Assembly: GCA_011046015.1 (NCBI GenBank)
Contig: DSBO01000006.1
Span: 1 to 41,628 of the forward strand
DNA: 41,628 nt
Direction: 5' to 3'
DNA from: Thioalkalivibrio sp.
GTDB taxonomy: Bacteria; Pseudomonadota; Gammaproteobacteria; SpSt-1174
In this document: positions 1 to 10,461 of the stretch, piece by piece
Numbering within the stretch: position 1 is the stretch's first letter
How the letters are laid out: each line of letters opens with the position of its first letter
Made by a program: the position numbers and the translations under genes
Notes under the pieces: model-generated
Seen by the model: the letters and a program-made list of their open reading frames with translations, nothing else
Told to the model about the DNA's origin: nothing
The model's database searches: none

Positions 1-87
1 CTTGCCCAGGGCCTCGGCCAGTTCCTTCTCACCGTTCCATTCGTTCTGGAACTTTTCCATCCACGTGGCAGTAAACAGATCACTCAT
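1..87 (-). CDS. SCP2-like sterol-carrier family protein, N-terminal fragment
   Basis: Only the first 29 codons are inside the window; the gene runs off the left edge. The ATG is preceded by AAAGGAGCAAGTAC, a good ribosome binding site. The peptide begins MSDLFTATWMEKFQNEWNG, which resembles the amphipathic N-terminus of small bacterial SCP2-domain proteins that bind lipids in a hydrophobic pocket. No diagnostic core is visible, so the family call rests on this short stretch. The reading frame and start are well supported. The 219 bases between this start and the SPOR gene hold no gene that I can see. Confidence 0.5.
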   Translation of the reverse strand, partial: MSDLFTATWMEKFQNEWNGEKELAEALGK

Positions 88-306
88 GTACTTGCTCCTT
101 TGGTTTCCATGTCTTGTTTCTTGTTATTCCACGCCCGGCATCACAGCCGGACAGGTCGAGGCTGCCGAAGCCAGCCCGAGCCTGCAAGGTGGAGGTCACC
201 GTAGTGGGAGTCGTGTCACATACACGGGGAGAGAGTGGTGTGAGGCGTGAGGTGCCGCGTGCCCAAGGCTCTAAAGACTGTAACTCGCGACCTGTAACTT
301 CCCCGC

Positions 307-897
307 CTAACGCGCCTTCAACAGCATCGTGTCGATCTGGTTGGCCTTGAGGCGGGAACGGATGTCGTTGATCTCGGCCAGGCTGGCGATGGGACCGATG
401 CGCACGCGGTGCCAGGTGTCGTCGTTGACCTCGACCTTCTGGATGTGGGCCTGGACGCCAAGCAGGGCGAGGCTGGCCTTGAGGCGGTCGGCCTCCTCGA
501 ACTTCTGGAAGGAGCCGGCCTGCAGGATGAACTCACCACCCTGAGTGATGACCTTGGGTTTGGCCTCGCGTGGGGTGGCGGTCTGGCCGCTGACTTCCTC
601 TTCCGGTACCACCACTTCCAGTTCGGGCAGCAGGGTGTAGAAGTCGAAGCGGGGCCTGGGCGGCGCGGGGATCTCCTCGGCGTCGGGCTTGCGCACCTCG
701 CGGGTGTCCTGCGTACCCTTGGTCACGCTGATGCTGGGGGCGGCGGTGACCGTCTTGGGCGCCGGGGTGTCCTTCAGGTACACGAGCAGGGCGACGAACA
801 GGCCGATGCCCAGGCCGGAGAGCATCCACACCCAGCCGGGCAGCGTGCGCTGCTGCTTCTTCTTCCTGCCAGAGTGCTTGTAGTCGCGGGTGGCCAT
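307..897 (-). CDS. SPOR-domain inner-membrane protein (FtsN/DedD-like)
   Basis: The 196-residue protein has a short basic cytoplasmic tail (residues 1-20, RKKKQQR), one membrane span (about 22-41) and a proline/acid-rich periplasmic linker. A C-terminal SPOR domain of about 75 residues begins at FILQAGSFQKFEEADRLKA and includes WHRVRIGPI. SPOR domains bind denuded septal peptidoglycan, so a role in or near the divisome is expected, as for FtsN. Its start codon overlaps the argS stop by one base (TAATG), implying translational coupling. The argS-then-SPOR order is common in gammaproteobacteria, where the SPOR gene is often annotated as ftsN-like. The longer in-frame reading upstream lies inside argS on the same strand in another frame and is a shadow. 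Confidence 0.88.
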   Translation of the reverse strand: MATRDYKHSGRKKKQQRTLPGWVWMLSGLGIGLFVALLVYLKDTPAPKTVTAAPSISVTKGTQDTREVRKPDAEEIPAPPRPRFDFYTLLPELEVVVPEEEVSGQTATPREAKPKVITQGGEFILQAGSFQKFEEADRLKASLALLGVQAHIQKVEVNDDTWHRVRIGPIASLAEINDIRSRLKANQIDTMLLKAR

Positions 898-2657
898 TAC
901 ATCTCTTCCGGGGCGCCGACGCCGAGCAGCTCCAGGCCGTTGCGGATCACCTGCGCCGTGGCCTCGCAGAGGTTGAGGCGCGCATCGCGCAGGGCGGCGT
1001 CGTCCACCAGGAACTGGTGGGCGTTGTAGTAGGTGTGGAAGGCGTTGGCCACGTCGCGCAGGAAGTGCGCGAGCTGGTGCGGCTCTTCCGAGAGGGCGGC
1101 GGCCTCGACCACCTCGGGGTAGCGGGCGAGCAGGGTGATGAGGTCCTGTTCGTGCTCCTCGGTGAGCCGGTCCACGCTGGTGCTGCCGCGTGCCGGGTCG
1201 CGTTCGAGCTGTTTCTCGGCGAGCTGGCGCAGCACGCTGCACACGCGGGCATGGGCGTACTGGATGTAGTAGACGGGGTTGTCGGCCGACTGCGACTTGG
1301 CCAGATCGAGGTCGAAGTCCAGGTGCTGCTCGCACTTGCGCATCACGTAGAAGAAGCGCGCGGCGTCGTTGCCGACCTCGTCGCGCAGTTCGCGCAGGGT
1401 GACGAAGGAGCCGGAGCGGGTGGACATCTGCACGCGCTCGCCACCTCGGTACAGGATGGCGAACTGCACCAGCAGCACGTCGAGCTTCGCGTCGTCGTCG
1501 CCCAGCGCCTTGAGCGCGGCCTTCACGCGCGGCACGTAGCCGTGGTGGTCGGCGCCCCACACGTCGATCACGCGGTCGAAGCCGCGCTCCATCTTGTCCA
1601 TGTGGTAGGCGATGTCGGAGGCGAAGTAGGTGGTCTGGCCGTTGTCGCGCTGCACCACGCGGTCCTTCTCATCGCCGAACTCGGTGGAGCGGAACCACAG
1701 CGCGCCGTCCTGCTCGTAGACGTGGCCGGCATCGCGCAGGCGCTCCAGGGCCTTGTTCACGGCGCCCTTGTCGGTGAGCGAGCGCTCGGAATACCACTCG
1801 TCGTAGGTCACGCCGAACTCGGCCAGGTCATCGCGGATGTCGTCGAGGATGCTGTTGAGCCCCAGCTCGAAGACGTAACGGTAGCGGTTGTCGCCCAGCA
1901 GGTGGCGGGCGCGCTCGGCCACGGCGTCGATGTGCACTTCCTTGTCGCCGCCGGCCGGCTCGTCGGGCGGCAGGTCGTGCATGGCCTCCTCGGCGGTGCA
2001 GGCCCACTGGTCGCCGTGCTCGTCGAACAGGATGCCGGCGATGTCGCGCACGTACTCGCCCTTGTAGCCGTTGCTCGGGAAGGTGAGTTTCACCCCGCAG
2101 TGTTCGAGGTAGCGCAACCATACGCTGGCGGCGAGGATGTTCATCTGCCGGCCGGCGTCGTTGACGTAATACTCGCGGTGCACCTTAAAGCCGACGGCGG
2201 CCAGCAGGTTGGCCACCGTGGCGCCGTAGGCCGCACCGCGGCCGTGGCCGACGTGCAGGGGCCCTGTCGGGTTGGCGGAGACGAACTCCACCTGCACGCG
2301 CTTGCCGGCGCCCAGCTCGCTGCGCCCGTAGCCCTCGCCCTGCTCGCGGATGCGGTCGATGACCTTCAGGGTGCTGGAGGGATCGATGAAGAAGTTGATG
2401 AATCCGGGACCGGCGATGTCGACCTTCGTCACCACGTCCGAGGCCGGCAGGTGGTCGACGATGGCCTGGGCGACGTCGCGGGGGCTGCGGCGCGCCGGCT
2501 TGGCGAGCTGCATGGCGATGTTGCAGGCGAAGTCGCCGTGCGTCTTGTCGCGGGTGCGCGTGACCTGGATCTCCGGGTCGGCATCGGCGGGCAGCACGCC
2601 GGCGGTCTTGAGGCCGCCGAGGGCGAGCCGGACGAGGGATTCGAGTTGCTCTTTCAA
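897..2657 (-). CDS. argS: Arginyl-tRNA synthetase
   Basis: ArgRS charges tRNA-Arg with arginine in the cytoplasm. The class I signature is visible as HVGH in the stretch NPTGPLHVGHGRG (about residues 129-142). The KMSKS-like loop is degenerate (QMSTRSGSF), as is usual for many ArgRS. The N-terminal Arg-tRNA domain contains HGDFACNIAM, and the C-terminal anticodon-binding DALR domain begins around YYIQYAHARVCSVLRQL. I chose the TTG at 2657 because AGGA lies 8 bases upstream and the resulting N-terminus (MKEQLESLV) fits the family. The TTG at 2681 would add eight residues but has no ribosome binding site. Length is 586 residues, normal for the family. It is followed immediately by the SPOR gene. 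Confidence 0.95.
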   Translation of the reverse strand: MKEQLESLVRLALGGLKTAGVLPADADPEIQVTRTRDKTHGDFACNIAMQLAKPARRSPRDVAQAIVDHLPASDVVTKVDIAGPGFINFFIDPSSTLKVIDRIREQGEGYGRSELGAGKRVQVEFVSANPTGPLHVGHGRGAAYGATVANLLAAVGFKVHREYYVNDAGRQMNILAASVWLRYLEHCGVKLTFPSNGYKGEYVRDIAGILFDEHGDQWACTAEEAMHDLPPDEPAGGDKEVHIDAVAERARHLLGDNRYRYVFELGLNSILDDIRDDLAEFGVTYDEWYSERSLTDKGAVNKALERLRDAGHVYEQDGALWFRSTEFGDEKDRVVQRDNGQTTYFASDIAYHMDKMERGFDRVIDVWGADHHGYVPRVKAALKALGDDDAKLDVLLVQFAILYRGGERVQMSTRSGSFVTLRELRDEVGNDAARFFYVMRKCEQHLDFDLDLAKSQSADNPVYYIQYAHARVCSVLRQLAEKQLERDPARGSTSVDRLTEEHEQDLITLLARYPEVVEAAALSEEPHQLAHFLRDVANAFHTYYNAHQFLVDDAALRDARLNLCEATAQVIRNGLELLGVGAPEEM

Positions 2658-2737
2658 GGGGCGATTCCTGGTTTCCTGCAAAGGCGGGCGCGGGGCGCCG
2701 GCGCGAAAGCTGCATTCTAAAGAAATGCGGGCGTGAC

Positions 2738-2769
2738 AGAAACAGCGGGGTGAAAACCCCGGTGTTTCT
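2738..2769. other. Hairpin between priA and argS
   Basis: A 13-bp stem with one mismatch is closed by a GAAA-type tetraloop and begins directly after the priA stop codon. On the minus strand it is not followed by a clear T-run, so it is a weak terminator candidate or an RNA-processing/stability hairpin rather than a certain terminator. The priA-argS gap is only 112 bases, so it could set the ratio of the two products. Confidence 0.5.
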
Positions 2770-4995
2770 CTAGAACATCTCCTGCGGGTCCACGTCCAGT
2801 GACCAGCGTACGCGCCGGGCCTCGGGCAGCTCGGCCAGCGTGGGCATGACGGCGCGCAGCATCGCGTGCAGGGGGCGGCGCTCGCGCGCCATGAGCAGTA
2901 ACTGGGCGCGGTAGCGGCCGGCGCGTTTTTCCATGGGGGCCGGGATGGGGCCGAGCACGCTCACCTCCCCGGTCGAACCGAGGTGGTCGCGCACGGCCTG
3001 CAGGAAGCTGGCCGGCGCCTCCGGCCCGGGTGCCTCGGCGCGGAACAGGGCGAGGTGGCCGTGGGGCGGCAGCCCGGCGGCCCGGCGTTCGGCCAGGGCC
3101 TGGGTCGCGAAGGCGCGGTAGCCGCCCTCCAGCAGGGTGAGCAGCAGCGGGTGGTCCGGGTGGTGGGTCTGGATGATCACCTCGCCCGGCTTCTCGCCGC
3201 GCCCGGCGCGCCCGGCCACCTGCACGATGAGCTGGGCCATGCGCTCGGCGCCGCGGAAGTCCGCACTGAACAGGCCCTGGTCGATGTCGATGAGGCCCAC
3301 CAGGGTGACGCCCGGGAAGTCGTGGCCCTTGGCCAGCATCTGCGTGCCGATGAGCAGCTGGTGCTCGCCGCTGTGCACCCCGGCGAGCTTTTCGGCCATG
3401 GCGTGCTTGCGCCGCGTGGTGTCGCGGTCGATGCGCACGATGCCGGTGTCGGGGAAGTGGCGTCGGAGCGCGGCCTCCAGGCGCTCGGTGCCCTGGCCCA
3501 GGGTGCGCAGGTCGGTGCTGCCACAGTCCGGGCACTGGCGGTTCACCGCCCGCTCGGCGCCGCAGTGGTGGCAACGCAGGCGCTGGCCGCGGGCATGGTA
3601 GGTCATGTGCGCGTCGCAGCGCTGGCAGTCGGCCACCCAGCCGCACTCGTGGCACAGCAGGGTGGGGGCGTAGCCGCGCCGGTTGAGGAACAGCAGCACC
3701 TGTTCGCCGACCGCCAGGGTCTGACCGACGGCCTGGAGCAGCGCCGGGGAGAGCCCCTCGTCCAGTTGCTGGGCGCGCAGGTCGAGCAGGCGCACCCGCG
3801 GGGGGCGGGCGGTGCCGGCGCGGCTCGGCAGGTGCAGGCGCGTATAAAGGCCCCGCTCGGCGTTGGCGAGCGACTCCAGCGAGGGGGTGGCCGAACCCAG
3901 CACCACGGGAATGCCGACGTTGCGGGCGCGGACCAGGGCGAGGTCGCGGGCGTGGTAGCGAAAGCCGTCCTGCTGCTTGAAGGAGGCATCGTGTTCCTCG
4001 TCCACCACGATCAGGCCGAGTCGTGGCAGGGGCGTGAACACCGCCGAGCGCGTCCCGATGACGATGGGCGCGCGCCCGGTGCGGGCCATGTTCCAGGCGC
4101 AGAGGCGCTCGCGGTCGTTGAGCCCGGAGTGCATGACGGCAATGGGCACGGCGAAACGGGCACGAAAGCGGGCCAGTAGCTGCGGCGTGAGGCCGATCTC
4201 GGGCACCAGCACCAGCACCTGCTGCCCGGTGGCCAGGGCGGCATCGATGGCGGCCAGGTAGACCTCGGTCTTGCCCGAGCCGGTCACGCCCTCGACCAGC
4301 AGGGGGGTAAAGCCGCCCAGCGCGGCGCAGATCGCATCCGCCGCGGCGGCCTGGTGCTCGTTGAGGTCCGGTGCGGGGGTGGGCGAGTCGGTCGCCGCCA
4401 GTAGGCAGTCGCGCAGGCGGCGATCGGCGAGGCCCTTGTCGACCAGGGCCTTCGCCGCCGGCCGCCAGCTGTCCAGTTCGGCCCCGATCTCGTCGGCCGT
4501 GAGTCCCCTTGTCTGCTGTTTGAGAAGCGCGAACAGCTGCTGCTGGCGCGGGGCGCGGGCCAGCGTGGCGGGATCGGTGGCGCGCCCTTCGTCGGTCAGG
4601 GACCAGCTCTCCACGCCGGGGACCTCGGGCGCCTCGCCCTGGCGCAGCAGCACCGGCAGGGCGGTGGCCATGACCTCGCCGACGGGGTGCTGGTAGTAGT
4701 CGGCCGCCCAGCGCAGCAGCTCGAGGGTGTCGGCGGGCAGCAGGCCGTCCGGATCGAGCAGGGCGCTGGCCGGCTTGAGGCGCTCGCGCGGCAGCTCGGA
4801 GGTCGCTGCCGTCTCGACCACCACACCCGTGACGCTGCGCCGGCCGAAGGGCACACGCACGCGTGCCCCCGGCAGCGCCTTCGCCTCACCGCGAGTGGGC
4901 GGCAGGTAGTCGAACAGGCGGGGCAGGGGCGTGGGCACGGCCACGCGCAGGACGGGCGTAACGGCCGCCGACGGGTTTTGCGGGTTAGTGTTCAA
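2770..4995 (-). CDS. priA: Primosomal protein N' (replication restart helicase PriA)
   Basis: PriA recognises stalled forks and D-loops and reloads the replisome. The 741-residue protein shows the N-terminal 3'-end-binding domain (VPTPLPRLFDYLPP, residues 20-33), Walker A GVTGSGKTEVY (about 236-246) and a DEEH Walker B box at 332-335. It also shows the GSATPSLES helicase motif (about 368-376) and two zinc-binding clusters (C448, C451, C457, C460, C475, C478, C488, C491) inserted in the helicase core. Motif AGRAGRG is present toward the C-terminus. All residues expected for an active helicase are present. The upstream region carries a DnaA-box cluster (59-93 bases before the start), unusual in front of a replication-restart gene. 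The ATG used is the first in frame after the last upstream stop. Confidence 0.96.
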   Translation of the reverse strand: MNTNPQNPSAAVTPVLRVAVPTPLPRLFDYLPPTRGEAKALPGARVRVPFGRRSVTGVVVETAATSELPRERLKPASALLDPDGLLPADTLELLRWAADYYQHPVGEVMATALPVLLRQGEAPEVPGVESWSLTDEGRATDPATLARAPRQQQLFALLKQQTRGLTADEIGAELDSWRPAAKALVDKGLADRRLRDCLLAATDSPTPAPDLNEHQAAAADAICAALGGFTPLLVEGVTGSGKTEVYLAAIDAALATGQQVLVLVPEIGLTPQLLARFRARFAVPIAVMHSGLNDRERLCAWNMARTGRAPIVIGTRSAVFTPLPRLGLIVVDEEHDASFKQQDGFRYHARDLALVRARNVGIPVVLGSATPSLESLANAERGLYTRLHLPSRAGTARPPRVRLLDLRAQQLDEGLSPALLQAVGQTLAVGEQVLLFLNRRGYAPTLLCHECGWVADCQRCDAHMTYHARGQRLRCHHCGAERAVNRQCPDCGSTDLRTLGQGTERLEAALRRHFPDTGIVRIDRDTTRRKHAMAEKLAGVHSGEHQLLIGTQMLAKGHDFPGVTLVGLIDIDQGLFSADFRGAERMAQLIVQVAGRAGRGEKPGEVIIQTHHPDHPLLLTLLEGGYRAFATQALAERRAAGLPPHGHLALFRAEAPGPEAPASFLQAVRDHLGSTGEVSVLGPIPAPMEKRAGRYRAQLLLMARERRPLHAMLRAVMPTLAELPEARRVRWSLDVDPQEMF

Positions 4996-5023
4996 ACTTG
5001 AAGTATCTTCTCACAAGTCGGTC

Positions 5024-5267
5024 TAACTGCTGAGATATTTTGGGGTTTTTCGCTTGTCCACAGATCCTGTGGATAACTTTGTGGATAGATTGTCGCCAAA
5101 TCGGTCCGACCCCGGGAATTGTTGCATGCCCGTTAAACTGGCGAAAAAATAGCCAATGGTAAATTCCTATATAAAACAGTGTGTTGTGTTTGTGCGCTGC
5201 GACGCTGGCCCGGTGCGCCCCGGCCTTCAAGCAAGGCCTTGACCCGGGCATGACAGTTGTGCATAAA
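5024..5267 (+). repeat. DnaA-box intergenic element, copy 1
   Basis: This element contains three DnaA-type boxes. TTGTCCACA (5054-5062) faces a perfect TTATCCACA on the minus strand (5068-5076), and one-mismatch CTATCCACA follows on the minus strand (5080-5088). An AT-rich stretch (5131-5190) follows in a GC-rich genome. A second copy at 37432-37675 shares the anchors TAACTGC, the 20-mer CCTGTGGATAACTTTGTGGA, GTTGCAT and TGTGCATAAA at identical distances (-44, -2, +53 and +190 from the central box). In the first 63 aligned positions I count 47 matches; the rest is much more diverged. The layout resembles a small origin-like or DnaA-regulatory element, but function is inferred. It covers most of the priA-diguanylate cyclase gap. 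Confidence 0.75.
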
Positions 5268-5464
5268 CACCGGGGATTTTCGTTCCGGGGGATTGACAAT
5301 CGCCCTTATTAGCGAGTCCTTATGGATTCGCGCAGGGTGCTCCGGGGCGCCCCCGGGCGTGACATTCATCACATGTTTGTCGCCGTTCATCCGAACTGGT
5401 GCGCACTGGCCCCCATCAGGCGGGTAACATCGTCTAATAAATATTAGGGCCCACGGACGCCAAC

Positions 5465-6430
5465 ATGACTACCACGCGGGATTCCGGCGCGCTCGCGCAT
5501 CTCGATGCCCTCGGCCAGCTGTCGCTGTTCCGGGGCGTGGACCCGTGTGACATCGCGCCGCTGCTGCGCGAAGCCCGGCAGCGCGACCTGGCCCCCGGTG
5601 ATGTCCTGCTGGAGAAGGACCAGTTCAACCCGCGCGTGTTCATCCTGCTCGAAGGGCGGCTGTCCGTCCACACCCAGCTCGACCGTGATGCCATCGCCCT
5701 GCTGGAGGCGGGCGACGTGGTGGGCGACATGTCCGTGGTCACCGGCCAGCCCGCCTCTGCCTTTGTCCGCTCCGATACTCACTGCCGGCTCATTGATCTG
5801 CCGGCCGACGCGTTGTGGGCTGTGTTCGACGAGAGCCGCCCGTTTGCGCGCAACCTGCTGCGGCTCTATGTCCGCCGCATTGCCAATCTCAACCTGGTGG
5901 TCAATTCTGCCCAGCGCCTGCAGCAGGAATACCGCGTGCATGCCACCACGGATCCGCTGACCGGCCTGTACAACCGCCGCTGGCTCAACGAGAGCCTGGC
6001 CTTCGAGATCTCCCGCGCCCAGTTGCGCAAGCGGCCGCTGACGGTGATGGTGGCCGATATCGACAACTTCAAGCAATACAACGATCAGCACGGCCACGTG
6101 GCGGGCGACCAGGCCCTCAAGGGGGTGGCCGCCGCCGTGCTGGTTGCCCTGCGCGGCAGCGACATGGCCGTGCGCTATGGCGGCGAGGAACTCGTGGTGG
6201 TTCTGCCAGGCGCCGAACTGGAGGAGGCCCGCAAGGTGGCGGAACGGCTGCACCGGGCCGTGGCCGACCAGCCGATCATCGGCCACGATGACACGCCACT
6301 GCCCCCGGTGACGCTCTCCATCGGCCTGGCCAACATGGTGGGTGGCGACTCGCCCGAGCAGCTCATCGCCCGGGCCGACCAGGCCCTCTACCGCGCCAAG
6401 CATCAGGGACGCAACTGCACGGCGGAGTAA
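5465..6430 (+). CDS. Cyclic-nucleotide-binding/GGDEF diguanylate cyclase
   Basis: The 321-residue cytosolic protein has an N-terminal cNMP-binding (CAP-like) beta-barrel domain at about 15-130 (LFRGVDPCDIAPLL, EAGDVVGDMS). A linker helix and a GGDEF domain starting at TDPLTGLYNRR (162-172) follow. The active site is GGEEL (239-243), which should be catalytically competent for making c-di-GMP from GTP. RGSD (230-233), five residues before it, is a canonical RxxD inhibitory site, so product feedback is expected. There is no membrane segment. The ribosome binding site is weak. Upstream (5434-5447) lies a small inverted repeat CTATTA-type palindrome near the likely start of transcription. The gene ends at a bidirectional terminator shared with pntB. 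Confidence 0.92.
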   Translation: MTTTRDSGALAHLDALGQLSLFRGVDPCDIAPLLREARQRDLAPGDVLLEKDQFNPRVFILLEGRLSVHTQLDRDAIALLEAGDVVGDMSVVTGQPASAFVRSDTHCRLIDLPADALWAVFDESRPFARNLLRLYVRRIANLNLVVNSAQRLQQEYRVHATTDPLTGLYNRRWLNESLAFEISRAQLRKRPLTVMVADIDNFKQYNDQHGHVAGDQALKGVAAAVLVALRGSDMAVRYGGEELVVVLPGAELEEARKVAERLHRAVADQPIIGHDDTPLPPVTLSIGLANMVGGDSPEQLIARADQALYRAKHQGRNCTAE

Positions 6431-6437
6431 AGGCGGG

Positions 6438-6510
6438 TTTTGCCACGGAGGGCACAGAGTTCATAGAGGAAAGCCTGTCTCGTGATTCCCTCTGTGCCCT
6501 CTGTGGCGCC
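6438..6510. repeat. Dispersed inverted repeat, GCCACAGAGGGCACAGAG family, copy 1
   Basis: The left arm reads TTTTGCCACGGAGGGCACAGAG and the right arm CTCTGTGCCCTCTGTGGC, forming a long imperfect palindrome with a loop of about 30 bases. The same arms recur at 26989-27065 and 31227-31362, and a single left arm occurs at 12340-12360. All are intergenic. This is a dispersed palindromic repeat family of this genome; no coding potential is seen. Confidence 0.8.
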
Positions 6511-6545
6511 TGGACTTTTCGGCCTAACGCCTGACTCCTCTCGCC

Positions 6546-6583
6546 CACAAAAAAGCCCGGCTCGAAGGCCGGGCTTTTTTGTG
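6546..6583. terminator. Bidirectional intrinsic terminator between the diguanylate cyclase and pntB
   Basis: A perfect 16-bp stem (CACAAAAAAGCCCGGC and its complement) encloses a 6-base loop, with A-tract and T-tract on the two sides. It can terminate both the plus-strand cyclase and the minus-strand pnt operon, whose stop codon lies 16 bases away. Confidence 0.92.
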
Positions 6584-6598
6584 CCTGCTGCAGGAGCC

Positions 6599-7995
<1,397 letters not shown>

Positions 7996-7996
<1 letters not shown>

Positions 7997-8283
7997 TACT
8001 TGTCCCCCTTGCTGGTCTTGAACATCTCGAGCATGCGCTCGGTGACGACGTAACCACCGGCGGCGTTACCCGCGGCCAGCAGCACGGCGATGAAGCCGAT
8101 GGTCTGTTCCAGCGGGGTCTCGGCGTGGCCCAGGGCGACCATGGCACCCACCACGACGATACCGTGCACGAAGTTCGAGCCCGACATCAGCGGCGTGTGC
8201 AGGATGACCGGCACCTTGGAGATCACCTCGTAACCGGTGAAGGCGGCCAGCATGAAGATATACAGTGCGATGAAACCTTCCAT
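7996..8283 (-). CDS. pntAb: NAD(P) transhydrogenase subunit alpha, membrane part
   Basis: The 95-residue protein carries three hydrophobic helices and corresponds to the C-terminal membrane piece of the single-chain E. coli PntA. Here, as in Rhodospirillum and many other proteobacteria, the alpha subunit is split into two genes. The sequence starts MEGFIALYIFMLAAFTGYE and contains TPLMSGSNFVHGIVVVGAM, typical of this piece. It lies two bases after pntAa and overlaps pntB. Confidence 0.93.
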
Positions 8284-8285
8284 TC

Positions 8286-9413
<1,128 letters not shown>

Positions 9414-9790
9414 GCTCTTTACTCCCATTGCCCCGTTCGGCGGGGCACTCATGGCCGGGGCGACGCTTGCGGTCGCCGTCTTGTTCGTTGCTACGGGGGT
9501 CCGGATACGCTGGCGAGCGGGTATCCCCGGTCATTCGGCCGGCCGCGGGGCGGCCTGCCAAAAAGGGCGTTATCTTAGCGGATAATGTCCGCCGTTTGAA
9601 TATCGCACCCGCTTTGCAGGGTTTTGGACCGGATTCGCCATTTTCCGCGATTCATATTTCATTTTTCTTTCATATCAACCACTTGCCAAACAAACGGGTT
9701 TGCGGATACATTGGCTCAGCGCTTGCGTTATCGCGGCGTGGCGCCGCGAGCGCACGCTCCTTTTGACGGTGTTTGCCGAGGGAGGAGGAC
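9414..9790. other. Divergent intergenic region pntAa/HNH
   Basis: This 377-base gap separates the divergent pnt operon and HNH gene and must carry both promoters. I see an AT-richer stretch (9600-9710) and a small hairpin with stem CGCGGCG and a TGG loop at 9732-9748, in the leader of the HNH gene. No gene, tRNA or confident promoter hexamers are recognisable. Confidence 0.5.
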
Positions 9791-10378
9791 GTGTACGAGC
9801 TCAGCCAGCAGGTATTGAGGACTGACGTGGCCGGCATGCCCCTGGAGTGGATCACCTACCAGGAGGCGGTCAAGCTCTACCATGCCGAGCAGGTGGCCTA
9901 CTGCCTCGGCACGGTGCTCTATCGCCTGCACGGGGGTATCAACGCCCTGACCGGCCGGCGCAGCGTGGTCGACGTGAATTCCATCATCGCCACCTACGGC
10001 AGCAACCGCGCCCTGCATCCCGCCTATGTCCCGCCCCTCAACAACCCGGCCCTGTTCAAGCGCGACGCCCACTTGTGCCTGTACTGCGGGCAGCCGTTCT
10101 CCCGCGCCGACCTGTCGCGCGACCACGTCACCCCGGTGAGCCAGGACGGCGAGGACTGCTGGACCAACGTGGTCACCGCCTGCAAGCGCTGCAACAACCA
10201 CAAGGCGGGACGCACCCCGGAGGAGGCTGGCATGGAGCTGCTGGCCGTGCCTTTCACCCCCACCCACGCCGAATATGTCTACCTGCAGGGCCGGCGCGTG
10301 CTGGCCGACCAGATGGAGTTCCTGCGCGCCCACTTCCCGCGCAGCAGCCCGCTGCGCAGTCGCGCGCTCGAGGCCTGA
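9791..10378 (+). CDS. HNH endonuclease family protein
   Basis: The 195-residue protein has an HNH domain in its second half. CLYCGQ and CKRCNNHKAG form the zinc-binding CxxC pairs, with the catalytic SRDHVTPVSQDGEDCWTNVV stretch between them (D-H, central N). The N-terminal ~95 residues (GMPLEWITYQEAV, LHGGINALTGRRS, VNSIIATYG) are typical of a group of stand-alone chromosomal HNH proteins of unknown role in gammaproteobacteria. I chose the GTG at 9791 because GGAGGAGGAC lies directly upstream. A TTG six codons earlier has no ribosome binding site. Nothing nearby suggests restriction or mobile-element activity. Confidence 0.9.
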   Translation: MYELSQQVLRTDVAGMPLEWITYQEAVKLYHAEQVAYCLGTVLYRLHGGINALTGRRSVVDVNSIIATYGSNRALHPAYVPPLNNPALFKRDAHLCLYCGQPFSRADLSRDHVTPVSQDGEDCWTNVVTACKRCNNHKAGRTPEEAGMELLAVPFTPTHAEYVYLQGRRVLADQMEFLRAHFPRSSPLRSRALEA

Positions 10379-10461
10379 TTTCCCGCCCAGCTCCGGTTGG
10401 CACCCGCCCCGCGTCCGTCTATGCTGGACGCCCTGTTTCCACAACGCCATCACCCGACGCC

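Noticed and set aside
1017..2720. A 567-codon open frame opposite argS
   Set aside because: It lies wholly opposite argS, has low-complexity composition (many H, V, G, L) and no domain. It is a shadow of a GC-rich gene.
4985..5299. A 104-codon minus-strand open frame crossing the DnaA-box element
   Set aside because: A similar peptide is found in the second copy, but this follows from the nucleotide similarity. There is no ribosome binding site or codon bias, so it is not treated as a gene.
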